Shown: piece after piece, positions 50,031-64,000 of the stretch
Layout: every line of letters begins with the position of its first letter
How positions within the stretch are numbered: the first letter of the stretch is position 1
Assembly (NCBI GenBank): GCA_013398055.1
Contig: VZRS01015024.1
Coordinates: 429,631 to 493,630, forward strand
Reading direction: 5' to 3'
From: Ifrita kowaldi
Lineage: Eukaryota; Chordata; Aves; Passeriformes; Cinclosomatidae
Length of the DNA stretch: 64,000 bases
The notes under the pieces: generated by a model
Databases searched by the model: none
Told to the model about the DNA's origin: nothing
The model's input: the letters and a program-made list of their open reading frames with translations, nothing else
Position numbers and translations under genes: made by a program

Positions 50031-53000
50031 TATTTTAGCTACCTACATATAAAAGAATAAAATAACTGTGACCTCAGTCTTCCTTCACTCTTTACCACGC
50101 AGCTCCCTGAGAGATGCAAAGTGGAATCAGTCACATCCAAAAAGTGTCAGCTATACTGAGATGCGTAGAGCAAAGATGATGTGGTTGAGCTTCCATTATT
50201 TTAATCAAGGAGTTAATTGCCTCCCTTCCTTCCAACAGGCCTTTCAGAATTTCGGTTTTCCAGGAAATTTGGAACCCCGCAGTCGGAATGATCAGCTGGC
50301 CAGGAAAAATTTTCACATTGTATTAATTTGTTCCAAATCCTTTGTAGTGAGAAACTGACAGGAGCAGTGTGCAGCCAGCCGTGCAGGCTGCGAGAGCACT
50401 CTCCCACTTCAAACAGTTCTGATGTTACCAACTCCCTTGACCTGTTAGCCAAAGAGAGGTAGTTTTGGAGGAGACAGCTGGAGATGGGCAGCTGTAGTAG
50501 CTGCAGGAAAACCTCCCCAACATACCATACTGCTGTTGTAAAATAATTCTCTGCACAGCAATAACAAAGATGTATATTTATGCCAGCAACTCACGTTTCC
50601 ACTACTCTAGGCTTCCTCTCTGACACAGGGGAAGAGACCAAAGCAGCGTGGTAGGGTGAAGCCATTCCAGCCCTTCTTTCACCCTGCCTGCCTCAGCTGA
50701 CTCCCCCATTATTATTAGGGCACGATCTGCCATGCACATAACTAAATATGGGGGCTGTGGTTTCCTAGGAAGGTATTTAGCAGGAAAAATATGGAAGACA
50801 AGGACCCAGAGTGCAGCACTTTGCCCCTTCCCTTCAGCGTGGCCACTCCAAACACTCCAGAAGGGACAGGACTGCCCCTGTGCTGTCACACATCTGGAAA
50901 TGGGCCAAAGCATTCATGGAAGAGTCGAAGAAGCAAGAGATATAAAGCTTGGCATTTTTTCTTAAAAGCTCTGCAGTGGGACTGCCTTGAGTCGCTGGAT
51001 GTGACAGCTCAAAAAAAAAAAGCCTTTGAGTGCCTCAGGAGGCAGAACCTCCCTTGCTGCCAGTGCCTGACAGCTCCAACTCTGCCCTCAAGCCAGAGTA
51101 TCCATTTAACAGAACTCCCTGTTTACAGGAGGAAAGAAAATCATAATATCAGAAGTGCCCCAGGGGCTGACAGAGGATACCTGCCAAATCCAAAAGCTCT
51201 GCTCTCAGCAGATTGATGGCTGGGGATATTCTTTCTATTTGTTTAGCATTCAACTTTCCCTCAATGCACAACCACTTTTCTTGTCAGGTATGAGTACAGA
51301 TACTGCATGATTCATTGCACAGGAGGGGAGAACGTAGCAGGGCTGTAAAAAAATTAGAAACAAAAACCCTACAGATTTGGATAAAAATGTACACAATCTT
51401 TTTCTGATGGTCCTGCTTGTTATGAGTCATTCACAGATGTGGAGTTACAGGAGAGGAGCCAAGATTAAGTCAAAGACAAAGCTTTATACAGGAAACCAGT
51501 TTAAGTCTGTTGCAATGCAGGTTGCACACTGAGCTACAAGGCCTTTTCCAACAGTAAGGAGACTGCATATCTCTGGACCCATTATGTTGAACAAGATTCT
51601 GGAATACATTTGACAGGGACAAAAAAACCCCCATTATTTGGAATTACAAAATCTCCTGCTTTTCTAAAATTTGACCAACCCCACACTCTCCAGCTTCCTG
51701 GATGCAGCTGGAATATTTGGAGAACAAAACAGTTTCATTTTTCTGTCCAAAACCCACTCTCTCTTCATTTCTGTCTCTATCAGAAGAAAAAACCCAACAG
51801 CCTCAGAGTTTTTAAAGGACACATATTGTGAACCCTTTTCTAGGCATCTGTGCTCCTGTTTCTGCACGTCCACACAGCTGGTAACACTTGCAAATCCACA
51901 CATCCAGGCTGCTTGGCATCTCCTTTGCCCTTAACCTGAGAATTTCAAATGTCTGCCTTTTTCTATTTTCTATTCATCAGTTTCAAAATTTATTGATCAC
52001 CTTAGATGTAAGTTCTTCCCCAGATAAAATTCAGGCTTCTCAGTATATTTTAATTCCAGGTTGTGAGGCATGTGACAATAGAGGAATTCTAGCAGAGGGC
52101 TGCTCAGTTTAGAAGAGCCAATTTCCAGTTCAGGGTACAAGTGAGAGTCACTGTTGTAGTTCATTTATATGTTAGACTACTGACAATACTGCTGAAGCAG
52201 CGACCCCTTGACATCAGCTGTTGCCTTGAGTATTTGCAAAAAGTAAATTGGATCTTTTTTGTATATTTTACCCCCCCCCAAATGAAAAAAACCCACAAGC
52301 CTAAATTTACATACAGAAAAATGTAAACCCACTTAAAGACTTCATGAGAAGGATAACTGAGCTATAAACCAGCTTTAAGTAGCAAAGGACAAAAAGCTTA
52401 AAAAGCCAAGAAGAAAAGCGTAAGATAAACAGATTTAAGTAAGTACTGGCATAAGCACTGGGGCAAGGCACTGATGCATTCAGTTAATTAAAAAAAACTG
52501 AAGACAAAGGTAAAAATCACATTAAGCACATAACCCCATTTGCAGGAATGCACTGTATGTCTCAATTCATAGCTTTAAAGACAGGAAAAAATTGTGCCAG
52601 TTTATTCTTAGGCACCATCATAATCTAGGTAACATTTGAAGAATACAAGTTCATTTGCTTGACTCAAGAACCGAAACAATTTGTTCAAATAACATCACTG
52701 AGGAAGTTGCAAAGCAGATGTGTAAAGAGAGAGTGGGATGGATCTCCCCAGAGAGTGGAAGCAGAGGAAATAAACTCACCCATGCATCCAGTTTAGAGCT
52801 GTGCATCACCACAACAAAGTGTGCACCAACTTGTCACCCATTTTTCCATGTACTTGGTAGGCAAGAAATCCAAATTATGTGTCAGCACAAAAATACAATG
52901 ATATAAGTTACTTTGCCAAACTCAAGTTTACTCACAATACCAAGTTAAGAATGCTTTTAAGAAACGAAGGAAATGAAGTAATTGTTTAGGTAAGAAGATC

Positions 53001-56000
53001 AAAGCACAACAGAAGTCTAGACCCTTCTGGTAAAGGCGAACAAGTTTTATTTTCACAGCTGGTTTTATGTGCACATTTTCATCATCTACATGACTTTTTC
53101 TTATGAGCAGTTCCCATGTTAAAAAACACAACTGCTGCCAAAGCATTATTCTGTTTACACGCACACATGTAAATAAAAACATATACATTCACAGTGAATG
53201 AAGAATGTCAATCTGTATAATTAGGATTTACAGTAAGATAAAAGCACTGGTTTACATCACAGTGGTAAAATTTAGCCAGAAGCCTGGCATCCATACCAGC
53301 TCCAATCATGCCACATTAGGAGATGTGGACTGCATAAGTTGTTAAGAATAATCTATTAGCTTTTAATTTAGAATTGTGGACTGTTTGCAAAAAAAGAGGA
53401 CAGCTAGCTTAAGACAAGCAAAAGCATTCTGATTTTAGGGTGTTAAACAAAAATAAATTAAACCAATTTGTTAGTTTTAATCTCCCAAGTTAAATTACTC
53501 CAGCTGGGAAATCCTACCTGCTTCTTCACTGAGGCAGCACTACAGACAGAAACAGCTCTGGACTGAGACTTGGCAGATGCACGCCCCCAGAAAAACACTG
53601 CTCTAAGCTGGCACCAGGAGAAAGCCTCTTCTGGACAAAAAGATACAAGGCCACGTGAAATTCTGCACTTCCACTGCTAGTATTTCTTTTTATTACCAAT
53701 GAGTTTCTCAAAGTAAATCATCTTCTATGAAAAGTTCGCTGAATGTAGCAAATCCCTGCAAAATCCATGCAAACAATAATTATATTCTTCTACCACCTAT
53801 TTCTCGTTAATGTTTCATCAATAACTACAGAAAACCAACAACAATCTTCTCTACAGTGAAAGAGGAGCTGAACGACAGGAGGATAAATCATGTTGATATT
53901 GTATTTAGCTTGCTATACACTATTTCAGAAAACCTGAGTGCTCTTGCAAAACCAAGGGTAAGGTGGCATATACAAGTGGAATTTCAAGCTACACAAGCAA
54001 GCAGCAAAGTCACTGTTTCACTGAGAAGTGCTTTACACTCCAAAGAATGCATGATAGCTCAAGTATTGTGAAATTGAGCTCATGCTGCGTATGACAGAGT
54101 CAAAGGAAAGAGACCACAAGTTAGTCACCTAAAGGTTAAAAAACAAAAACCCAACCAAAATCCTACCTGGCAGAACAGACAGGGATATTTATTCAAATAC
54201 CACAATGCTATTGAGATTTGTCCCTCAAAGATCCCAAAGCTCCTTCTGGAACTGAACACAGGCATGCTGGAAGCACACATCACTAAAGGCTACACGTGGA
54301 TGAGAAGTTTTAACTGCCCCTTGACCTTCAAGCACTGATCTAGGTTGTTAGCCCTCTTCACATGGGGACTCCCCCCAAATTTGGCTGATGTCAAGAAAAC
54401 ATAATTAGTCAAGGATGCAAATTTCGCAGTACTTAAATAAAAAAAAAAGAATATCTTACAGGAATAAAGATTATCACCAACTTCATAGCTCAGCCATCAA
54501 ACCCTGTAGGTATTTTTGGGCCATGCTTTCACATACATTAACATGCTCAAGTTAATTTTCCTTGATTTCCAAACTACATCTTCTGGCTACCTGGGAGACA
54601 CAGCTCCACCCAGCCCAAGTCTCTAAACAGAGGAGTTTTTACAAAGCCAGCTGCATTAACCACTGGATACCTTGTGATTTCCACCTCCTAGAGGTGAGGT
54701 CCTGGCACAGGGTAGCTGAAATGCTCCCAGGGGACTGCAAAGTCCTGGCAACACCTTTGAACTGCTACACTTGCGAGGCGAGAGAAATCTTCATTTGCAC
54801 TTCTCAGTAGTCAGGAAGCAGCCCTGCAGAGGGGTGAAACCCCCAGTAGTGGCCTGGACTGCTCAAACCTATCCCAAACCTGCTGTGGGCATCAGACTAA
54901 CCCTAAATAAACATCACTTAGGAGTGTGTGTGTACCAGGACTTGAAAGCCAGCCTTTGTGGGCTGCTGAACCTTTTATTCAAACCTTATGAAACCGAGCA
55001 AGGCGTTTGAGGACCAGGCAGGAAGTGGAGAGCTGAAGTTACGTTGCCTACACAAACAGGCCCAAAATATGTTACTCACATCCTGAGATTCCTCTCTTTT
55101 CAAGCACCAGCAAATCACTGACTACAGTGCTCAAAGACTTGCATCTGGCCCCCTGCTATCTAATTTGTATTTTTATGGACTCAAAGCTATTTCTACAACT
55201 GCTGTTTACAAGAAATATATAAGTCAGGAAAACTCTACAAAGCTGCATTTACACAACCTTGTGATACAGTGCAGGGAATGCTCAAGCTAAATTAATGACC
55301 ACAAGTAAACAAGAAAGCATTGTTTTGTGGTTAGACAACTGGAATTCTGAGTTACACAACTCATTTATCTAGAAACCTTGACCATTTCTGAAATTAAATT
55401 CCCCTTTTTTATGTTCAAGACTCAGGAAAGTCCTGCTTAGAAGAGCTGATACAATACAAACCCCTTTAAGTTCATGCAAAATAAACTGGAAAGAAACTTG
55501 TAAACTTAAAGGATATAAAATGTCAAGTGTGGGGAAGTGAAAAATTAAAACAAAGAATGTGCAATTTCTGCCAAAATCTAGAAAAACAAACAATAACAAG
55601 CAAGGAACTAATATTTGGCCCACTTCTGCCTCCAGTTCCTGCATGGGGGTTTTAGCTCAAGAATTATCATATTTTTGCAAACAGAAAGAGGCTTAAGTAG
55701 CAAGATGTTACTGCAGATGATTTAATGCAATGCTGTTTTCAGGACTAACTTTCTTACCATTTTTGCTCAGTGTTACTCAATTTGGATCTTTTCTGTACAA
55801 GTTTACGTCAATGTTTTTTTCTCTGTATTATGCCAAATATCAACTCTTTTTCCAGTAACAAATACACAAACAATTCTTTATCACCAAACACAGAATGACA
55901 TTACCACCTGTTCATAAAAACCACTATGGGCTGAGCATTGTGTAACATCTCTCAACATGTTGCACTTGCAAAATATCCCAGTTTTTATAAATATTGCCCA

Positions 56001-59000
56001 TGTGTTTCATGCTTACATAAAACTTTCGCCAAAACACTCACTTTTCAAGTGACGTGGAAATCTTAGTAATCTGGAAGGAATGTCAGTGAACCAAAGAAAA
56101 AAATTCAAGTCTACTTTCAAACCTCACTATTTGCCCTGTTACCTGGCAATTGGTGTTCTTTGGAGCAATCATAATTAAGTGATGCAATTAATGCACACAT
56201 CCAGATCTGTTGAGGCTGGGCTGACATAGGACACTTAGCAATTTTATGGTATCTGTTATAATCAGAGAGCATAATACCACTCTCAGGACTCACTAGTGAA
56301 TAAAACCAAAATCACAGCCAGTTTTTGGACAAAAAAATCTTAATGAAGTGTCATCTGATAATTAGACAAAGATGAGATTGTTATGGTAGCATGAATTAGA
56401 CTGGAAACCACAGGAAAGCAAGCTTTTACTAAACAGGTACAGAAGTATTGACGAGGTTCTTTTAAAACAGGCCAAGAACTAACTGGCATAAAACATCAAC
56501 TTAAGTATCAAGGAAGCCTGGCAAAAGGAAAAATATTATCCAAAAGTCTTTACAATCAGCCCAGACAAGAGCCATACACAGGGAACACTAGCAAGAGATT
56601 GCTCTTGAGAATAATTCTAGCTGGGAATGATAAAGACAGCCAATATAGGAAAAAGGGCTCTTTTATTTATTTCTGGAGCCATGTTTGCTCCTGAGAAGTC
56701 CCCAACTGTGTGTGACTCCTATGATGTAAAACACAAGCAGGCACACACATAAGGTACTTCCAATTCAGTTATACAAACAGGGTATTTTTAATCTGCAGTA
56801 ACCACATCTCCATGCTGGTATGTGGGAAAACAAGAACGCCGTGCAAACGCGTGATTTCTCAACTCAAACAACACTTTTGTCCCAAGCAGGCAAGGGGGTT
56901 TTGAACTGCAAACCTTCCAAAGGAAATACAGTCCACTTGAGAGCAGGGGGAAGTAGCTCAAAGTCAGCATTCCCAGACATAAATAAGCATGTACTGGGGT
57001 CAGCTTGCTGTGAAAAAAATGAGCTACCCATCAATAAAAAAATTACTACGTGTGTGTATGTGCACCAGCCATCAGTAGTGTCTTCAACCAAAAACAAACT
57101 ATGTGTTTTATGTTCAACAGAATTAACAATAAACCAAGCCCTAAGCACCCAGTTTTGCTGAAGAGTAAAAATATAATGGCACTGTTGCCACTTGACAGCT
57201 AAGGGGATCTTTGCTTTGTATTTCAGTGAGAAACAATCACCACCACCACCCTGGAGCACAGATTGGTCAATACCCCTCATGTACCCACATTTGGCTACTG
57301 TTTCTAGTAAACACCAGCTAGTAGTTCATTTTAAAAACAAAAATAAAAGATGCAACAAAGCCTTGTCCTAGTCCTAAGCAGATCCAGTTAAGAAATAATT
57401 GAAAAAAATTGCTTTAGGTTTTCATTCTCTATCAAAATGTGTAATACGAGTAGATGATGAACAATGAATAGCAGGAACATAACCACCCCAGTAAAAACCA
57501 CACCGTTCATGTACGAGGTGAACAGGCTGTAACTCAGCCTCACTTTCTCTCTGATGACTATTTCAAGCCACGTAATTTTTCAACACCAAATTGCAATGCA
57601 TACAGGAAAGTATCACAATCACAGAAAAACCTGTCATTTTCCAAGTCCTCCATTACTTCCTCTAAGCTTTATCTAGCCCTCAGGAAAGAAGTCTTTCACG
57701 TATTGGGTGAGATTTAGAGTTCTTGAAAGTTCCACAAGTTAACTTGCAAGTTAAAAAAACGTACTTAAAAAGATAATAGTAAATATATAATATATAATAA
57801 AACCAATGTAACAACTGATGCTTTTTCCTCTTTTAATTTAACAAAAAACTCTCTCTACAGAACAACCTCTTAAACTGTGTTTTTCTCAATATATTGAGCC
57901 TGTGACCATCATTTCAGCTTTTTTACTCACACAGAGCAACTCAGGATAGAAGAAGTCAGGTTAGTACTCCCACAGGTTTGCAAGAACTATGCAAAGCCTG
58001 GAATAATGCTGAATAAGCCACAAAGCCATCCAGGAGAAAGATAAAAACAAAACAAAGCAGCAGTGTACCACCAGCTGAAAACTGAAAACTTAAGGCTGTG
58101 TATTTCACTTAAAATTGCCAACCCAACAATTATTTTCCTGAGAATGGAAGGAGAGGATAGATCATGGAGCCCTTGAATATGAAAATGCCTGCTACTGAAG
58201 AACAAAAAAGTTAAAAAAGCCATGACAGCCTTTGCTCTTCACCATCCAGAAAGCTCTGCTTTGAAAAAAAAACCAAAAAAAAAACCTCTCCACAAAAGAT
58301 TCCTAACATTCTTCTTCCATTACAATTATATAGATTTCAAGATGTTCCGCAACGTGAACCAAAGCTTTGTGCAGCGCAAAGCAGCCAACAGAAAAAAATA
58401 TATTCTTCCTACAGTTAAAATTGATTAGCTTTAAAACCAAGCAGAAAAGGGAAAAAATTGAGGACTTGCTGCTCTAGTTCCTCTGCTGAATGTTTGGAAA
58501 GTTCATGTTTCAGGAGTCTTTAAGCAGAGTAAACAGCAGGAGACTGCACTGGAAGAGGAAGAAGGTTAAACACTAAGTTACACTGGTAGAGTCAGGGATC
58601 TTAAATCACAAATGCATTGAGAAAGGGTAAGAACAGGTCCCCACACAGGGAACTGAAGCCATGCTCAGCCCTGCTGTCACACAGCACATGCAAACACCAC
58701 CAGGGAAAATGGGCATTTCCAGTTCAGAAAAACCTTCCCTACAGTGGAAGCATCCACTCAGAATAAACGACATTGTGCCTCCTGCAGAAAAACAGCAAAC
58801 ACAGCCCTACCCACACATGATAAGTATTAAGCAAAGCCTCCTACTATTGACTTTATTTAACTGGGTCTTCCTAGAGTTGCAATTAATCCCCAGGAATTTT
58901 CCAAGTTCCTAAGTTTGCAGAGACTGTGGGTGATTTTTATACCAAGTCTGTCTTTACAGTTGAAAGAAGCTGATAGAGAAATGCAAGCCCGAGATTCAGA

Positions 59001-61399
59001 ACACCATTTCCTGATACTGAAATCCAGATATTCTACAAAAACCATAAAATTATAAACACATACACCTTATTTACTCTAAAGACAATATCAATAGCATCAA
59101 TAGCACTTAATCTTGAGCTCAAAAATAATACAGAAGTGTAACTATCAGCTGCCTATAGTTTATTGCTTATATGCAATAGCACAAGCATGACCCATCAGAT
59201 GTGGCTCCAATCTTCACAATTCACGCTGTTCTTGAGATAAACATGACAGTATTGTGCTTTCTCCTGTGCCAACAATGACTTTATTACTTAATTTATGCTT
59301 CTTCCTTCACGCTGTTTTTTTTCCACCAGTGCTATTTCAACTATTTGAGCTGTCCCTTCAAAACAAAATTTGGCTATTGTTTGCTTTTTTTGGCACATTA
59401 CTAAAAACAATGAGGCAGTGCATACAATTAGGACTAATTAATTTGTATGGAGACCAGTAGATTGTTCTGTAAGGACAAGCATATAAGTTTATAAATTACT
59501 CTTGTGGAGTAAAGGTCATTTTAACAGCCAGAAGTTACAAAGAAGCTCACTAGACTCTGAAAGTCTCTGCCTATCTCAACCATGTATAATAAAAAAAAAA
59601 ATCCCAAACCATAAAGAATTAACAGAGGTGAAAGTCTGGATGGTGTACTCCATTTCTGGAGTTCATAAGCCGTTATTATTATTATTAAGACTGCCAAAAA
59701 AAGCAACATTTCCTGTTTGCATTTTTTTCTTCTGTTTTGATTTTGGTTGAATTTGGATATTCTGTTACAGCTCAATTGGATTTCACCATAAAATACTTTT
59801 CAGCTCTTCAAGTTGCTACCCTGAAATCATGAGACTGCTTGGCTACCACAAACCCACAACCTTGGCAAAATCAATTTGCAGAAAGTTGTACAAATCTTTT
59901 CTGTAAGTTGATGAAAAATAACCACCAAATTTAAGGTGTCAGAAGAAAAACTTGGTTTTAGAAAAGTTAATTTGGTTCCATTGCCTAAGCTGTCAGAGTG
60001 AAATGTTAACCAGCTCTCACTGTGCCTGCACGAGCCCACCTGATCACAGATCACAGAGGTTTCTCCAGAAAAGGAAATTATTCTTCCACTGCTGAAGAAA
60101 TAGCAGCAGGGAGCTGAGCTAGCTCAAGCACCTGTCCCCAAGGTGTTCAGTGCCCTTCAATCTCTATATTGTAGTAATTAACCAGTTCCTGCCAGAAACA
60201 TCCCAAACCAGTGTGTACTTGAGCAAAAGGAGCTGACCTGGGATCCACCTGCGGCAGTAACCACCGCTTACAGAAGAACAAACAAGTGTCATTAGAGCAC
60301 ATTAAAAAAATTGAATTCAAAGTTATTTAACTTACCAGGAAAGGTGCTTTCCTCCCAAACAGCATCTTCACCTCTACTTCTGTCCTCAAAAGTGTTCAGA
60401 TACTATCCCTCTACATTCAGGAAGGTTTAACTCACGGACTACGTCAAAATAAAAATTGACTTTGTATTTCTGAACTAAAAGAAAAACAGCCCAAGAGCAG
60501 AACATTTGAGAAGACTACATCACTTGGGAATCACAAGAGACCACAAAGATAATTATATTTTATAATTAGAACAGAGAACCATGTTTTCACTTGTGCTGAT
60601 GTTACACTCTTTTGCAGGACATAAAATTACTTAGACAGTGTTAAGAGCACATTCCTACTCCTTTGATTATTAAAATGATGGAAGAAGGGTTAAATTACAA
60701 CAAAATGCTAAATACTAAGGATTTTCAAGTATTTCAGAATTAGAAGCTTCATCTAGAAGTTTACCATTACCTTCACACCACCAGGTGAAATTGATCTACT
60801 TTACAAAGTTGTGTATTCCCCCAATTATTTTTTGATCATTTGCAAGACATTAAGATGGTGAGTAAAACAGCACAACACCAATCCCTTACAAAGGGACTAC
60901 CCAGCTGTATGCAAAACTACACTCCTAAAGTCTCTACTGTCATCCAGCAGATTGCAAAAATTATTTTATGGCCGTGGCTCTTCTCTTTAGATTAGAACAA
61001 TGCAAATCCATGCTGACTGACACCTGACCAGCAGCTCTGCACCACGGTCCTCCAGTTCACATCTTTAATACGGAACTCAACATGCACTGAGGCATCTGAC
61101 TGCTTTATTGCAGCAAACAAAAGGCACCCAAATATCAAATACCCAACCATCTTGCCACTGCCTCCGTTGCAGTGAGGCAGGCCTGATGAACTGGAGTAGC
61201 TGTTTTGGGACACACATCACACGGAAAGAGCCCAAGCCGAGGTGGGTACATAGCAAAGCATCTACACCAAAGCCTACACTCCAACGTAATGTTCACCAAT
61301 GATCTACCCTATCTGAAAGAGCAGCTTAGGAGAGGATGGAACACAGCTGAGTGCTCATCCAGCCCCTGCAGGTTCCCAGCTCTCCCTGCCTGCCCTTGG

Positions 61400-61650
61400 C
61401 CTGCTCTCACTCACATGAAGCGCAGCAGCCCCAAGTCTGGGTACCAGCTGCAGAAACGCCGAACGTGCTGCAAGTGATCCCGATCCATCACGCTGCTGGG
61501 AGGGGGCAGAACAGAGCTGGTGAGTGGTTGCTCCTCCTCTCCTCCCATAAAACAGTACAAACAGAAAGAGAGCGGAAGAGAGGCTGAACAGAAGCACCGA
61601 GCAGCTCCTCTCCCGACAGCGTGCCTGGCTGCCGTGCGATGTATGGGGAG
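61400..61650. promoter_or_regulatory. CpG-island-like patch in intron 1, possible alternative promoter
   Basis: About a dozen CpGs within some 230 bp of GC-rich DNA (for example AACGCCGAACGTGCTG and CCGACAGCGTGCC), against a CpG-depleted background. My hand estimate of observed/expected CpG is around 0.7. On the BICC1 strand there is an ATG in good context (GTGATGGATCGG, near 61485) followed by an open frame to a strong donor CTTCAT|GTGAGT (exon end 61415). The resulting phase does not match BICC1 exon 2, so a coding alternative first exon is not supported. A non-coding first exon or enhancer remains possible. Confidence 0.35.
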
Positions 61651-64000
61651 ATCCTTCCTGTGCAAATCCACGGCTACTGGACTTTAATAATCCTCTTAGT
61701 CACGTCTCTGTCTGCCTCTTGGGTCCCGAGATTTCCCACTTTGCAAACATTTCCTATCCGTCTGAAAAACTTGGCTTTGACACCCTCCACCAACCCTCTG
61801 GTCTGGCTAACCTGCACGGGCAGCTGTGTAAATCTTTCCTTCAACTCAGCCACTCGCTGCTCCCACGCCTCACTCAGCCCTGCAGTGGCCAGGCCCGAGC
61901 CACTGCTCCACTTGGAGGATGAACATTCCTTTAACTCACGCAATGCAGAAAGCAGGAGCAGGGAAGAGAGACACCAAAAGCAGCCTCGGGCAGCACAGAG
62001 CTGTAGCACGAAGCTGACAGCACTTAATTCTTTAGCACGTTATTAAAACCAGCCTCAAACTCTCTGCTGGCTAGTCAAGCCTGCAGGGAAGGCAGTGCCA
62101 ACAGAAGCTCTGCAGTGATACAGGAGAGACATCCGATGACAAGATTCCTGCAAGCATGCAATTGATATCCTCTGAGGAGAAAAGTGAATTAACATTTTAT
62201 GTTTTAATTGGTTTGTATTATACTCTCAAGTCAAAACACCGCTAACCTTTAGCTCCCTACATAAACACAAAAACCACTTCCAACTACATACAAACCAATT
62301 TTAAAAAACTTCAGTCAGATACAACTTATCTCTTGTCTGAGTTTGCATCTTTCAGGTGGTAAATACCTAAAACTATACTTAAAATCTTCTAGCACTCAAT
62401 TCCCCCAAACATTTACAAGAACACAGAATATAAAGTTTAGTGAAAGTTTAAATATATACAAAACTTTACAATAAGCCAGCCCTACTCTTTTTTTTTTCCC
62501 ACAGCTTAAACGATTCCTCATGTCTCAAACACTGGAATGACTTTTTTATTTCTGCCAAGTCTCTGAACAATCTAAAGATGTCACTGAAGACCACTTAAAG
62601 TAAAAAACCTGAGTGCTGCTAAGCAACCCAGAAAACATCATTACATGTCCAATTGTTTAGTGCATTGAAAAATTTCACACATATTGAGAATCCATGTATT
62701 CTGCACTCTAATGATGGTAATGTCTTCCACACAGAGGAAGAAAAGAAAATTCTGCAGAATATGTTCATATTTCAGAAAGGAATTGCTTATAAAGAACTAA
62801 AGATTTGATCAAATTTATTCACTGTTTCTGCACATGGAACAGATTAGAAACAGATTCTCTCTTATCCACTATTTTATACACACTCCGGAAGCAAATTTAC
62901 TAAGGAAAAACAGCACTTGTGTTTGTTTAACTAAAAAACTAAAGACATACCAGGATTCTTTTCCACTATATAAAACAGTATTTTGAAAATGTATTCCACA
63001 TCCAGCCTCTTTAAATCAATGCTATTTTAACTGCTTCAGCTGCATATAAACAAAGGCCATCTAATGTAATTTAATATTTCACCACTCTATAGCACTTCTC
63101 ACCCATGGATGTGCTTACACACCCAGAAAAAGGGAGACCAAGTCTCATATTCCTTCAATGAAACAAAGGATTTCCATATCACAGCAAGGGTGACATGCAA
63201 GTGTATCCTTCATTTCAAATACACACAAACACATATGTGTATTTTTCCATTTAAATCTAAGTATTATGCACACAGAGATATGGTTTTAAACACAGGTGAT
63301 TTTAACCACTTTCCGTTCAGCACATGGCTCATCTTTCACTGATCACGGCCCTCTACCACAGTGTCATGTTCTGCACAAGAACTCCCTTACAACAAAGCTC
63401 CTGGTTTAATTACCCTGCATCCCAGTTTATACACCCTCAAGGAACACAAATCTCACCATAAAGGTCATGGGGAATATCTTCAGAAGACAGCAGTCTAACT
63501 CAATATAGGAACGTTACACTGCATCGCTTATAATTGACTTAATATTTATTTTGGAATTATGGATTTCATTTTTTCCATCTCTCAAGATGCTTGGTCTTAA
63601 GTTACCAATCTCATATATTCAACTGCCATAAATTTATTGCAGGCACAGCCTGAACAGAGCAGAGCCAATCAAAATAGACCTAATCAAAGCCCTCCATTCA
63701 CACCAAGTGATTGGCAATAAGGTTAAAGGCATGCTTAAAGGTTAAACCACTACTTCAGAGCGGTAACACAGATTTCTCAAACCAAAGTTCGCTTAAAATG
63801 TAAAAAAAATATCATCACCTGTACGTAGAATTAAAAAATGTTTTATAAACAAAAAAGGAACAGGTGAAAATCTATTTAAAACTTTGGAACATGTGGTAAC
63901 ATCACCACAGAACCTTAGACTATCAAAACAATCAAGAAATTTAAAGCTTTACATAGCAAGGTAGAACAAGAGACAACAGCAGAAGCTGATGCCCAGGAAG

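Larger units (their letters stand above)
42247..64000 (-). other. BICC1: BICC1 intron 1, 3' part (at least 21.7 kb)
   Basis: Everything from exon 2 to the window end appears intronic. I searched by eye for the expected first-exon coding segment (EERFRVDRKKLEAMLQ in human, from memory) and did not find it, so the main promoter should lie beyond 64000. Content: an HNF1-like site (44080-44092), AT-rich homeobox-motif-rich DNA (about 45950-46300), a moderately GC-rich block (about 47930-48180), a 20-bp tandem repeat (49991-50030), GC-richer sequence around 50600-51200 and a CpG-rich patch (61400-61650). Open frames reach 141 codons and match nothing I know. Confidence 0.85.

Noticed and set aside
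50791..51216. 141-codon plus-strand open frame
   Set aside because: Composition is unlike a folded domain, no homology is recognised, and no promoter or splice structure is seen.
56864..57280. 138-codon minus-strand open frame in intron 1
   Set aside because: No recognisable domain, no matching splice signals into BICC1, and an overlapping plus-strand frame of similar length suggests chance.
61621..62046. 141-codon plus-strand open frame next to the CpG patch
   Set aside because: No recognisable protein features. Frames of this size are open on both strands because of local GC-richness.
42247..64000. BICC1 exon 1 within the window
   Set aside because: No segment matching the expected N-terminal coding sequence with a compatible donor was found by eye. 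The first exon most likely lies beyond the window.

Overview
The window is vertebrate nuclear DNA, most likely from a bird. It is AT-rich, CpG-poor and mostly intronic, with very few transposon remnants. One of these is a piece of a CR1 LINE, the typical avian/reptilian retroposon. Exons have GT-AG splice sites and the encoded protein is close to the human orthologue as I remember it. I cannot name the species.

The only protein-coding gene I can support is BICC1 (Bicaudal C homologue 1), on the minus strand and running across the whole window. Eight consecutive coding exons are present. In transcript order they are 42246-42200, 30020-29951, 6404-6325, 5156-4998, 4065-4012, 3163-2969, 2049-1798 and 511-380. 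I number them 2 to 9 on the assumption that a single upstream exon holds the start codon, which would lie beyond position 64000. Together they give 989 nt, or 330 residues without an internal stop. This covers most of the N-terminal RNA-binding half: the KH and KH-like array with its GKGG and GRNG loops. The low-complexity middle, the SAM domain and the stop codon would lie before position 1.

Layout: 1-6404 is the compact exon cluster (exons 9 to 4, introns 0.8-1.3 kb). 6405-29950 is the 23.5 kb intron 3, with a (CTTTTC)17 microsatellite in transcript sense, a CR1 fragment, a CpG-rich spot near 15.5 kb and an N-bridged tandem duplication at 28.6 kb. 29951-30020 is exon 3. 30021-42199 is intron 2. 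42200-42246 is exon 2. 42247-64000 is the 3' part of intron 1, with a second CpG-rich spot near 61.5 kb that could be an alternative promoter or enhancer.

I found no convincing nested gene, tRNA, snoRNA, intact transposon, viral insertion or CRISPR-like array. The points most worth a second look are: an unclassified ~162 bp repeat (about 90% identical by eye, in direct orientation, one copy with a perfect 13-bp stem) flanking the frame-critical exon 3; the two CpG-rich intronic spots; the polypyrimidine microsatellite; the probable assembly artefact at the N; and several perfect palindromes or hairpins. No undescribed biological system is evident.
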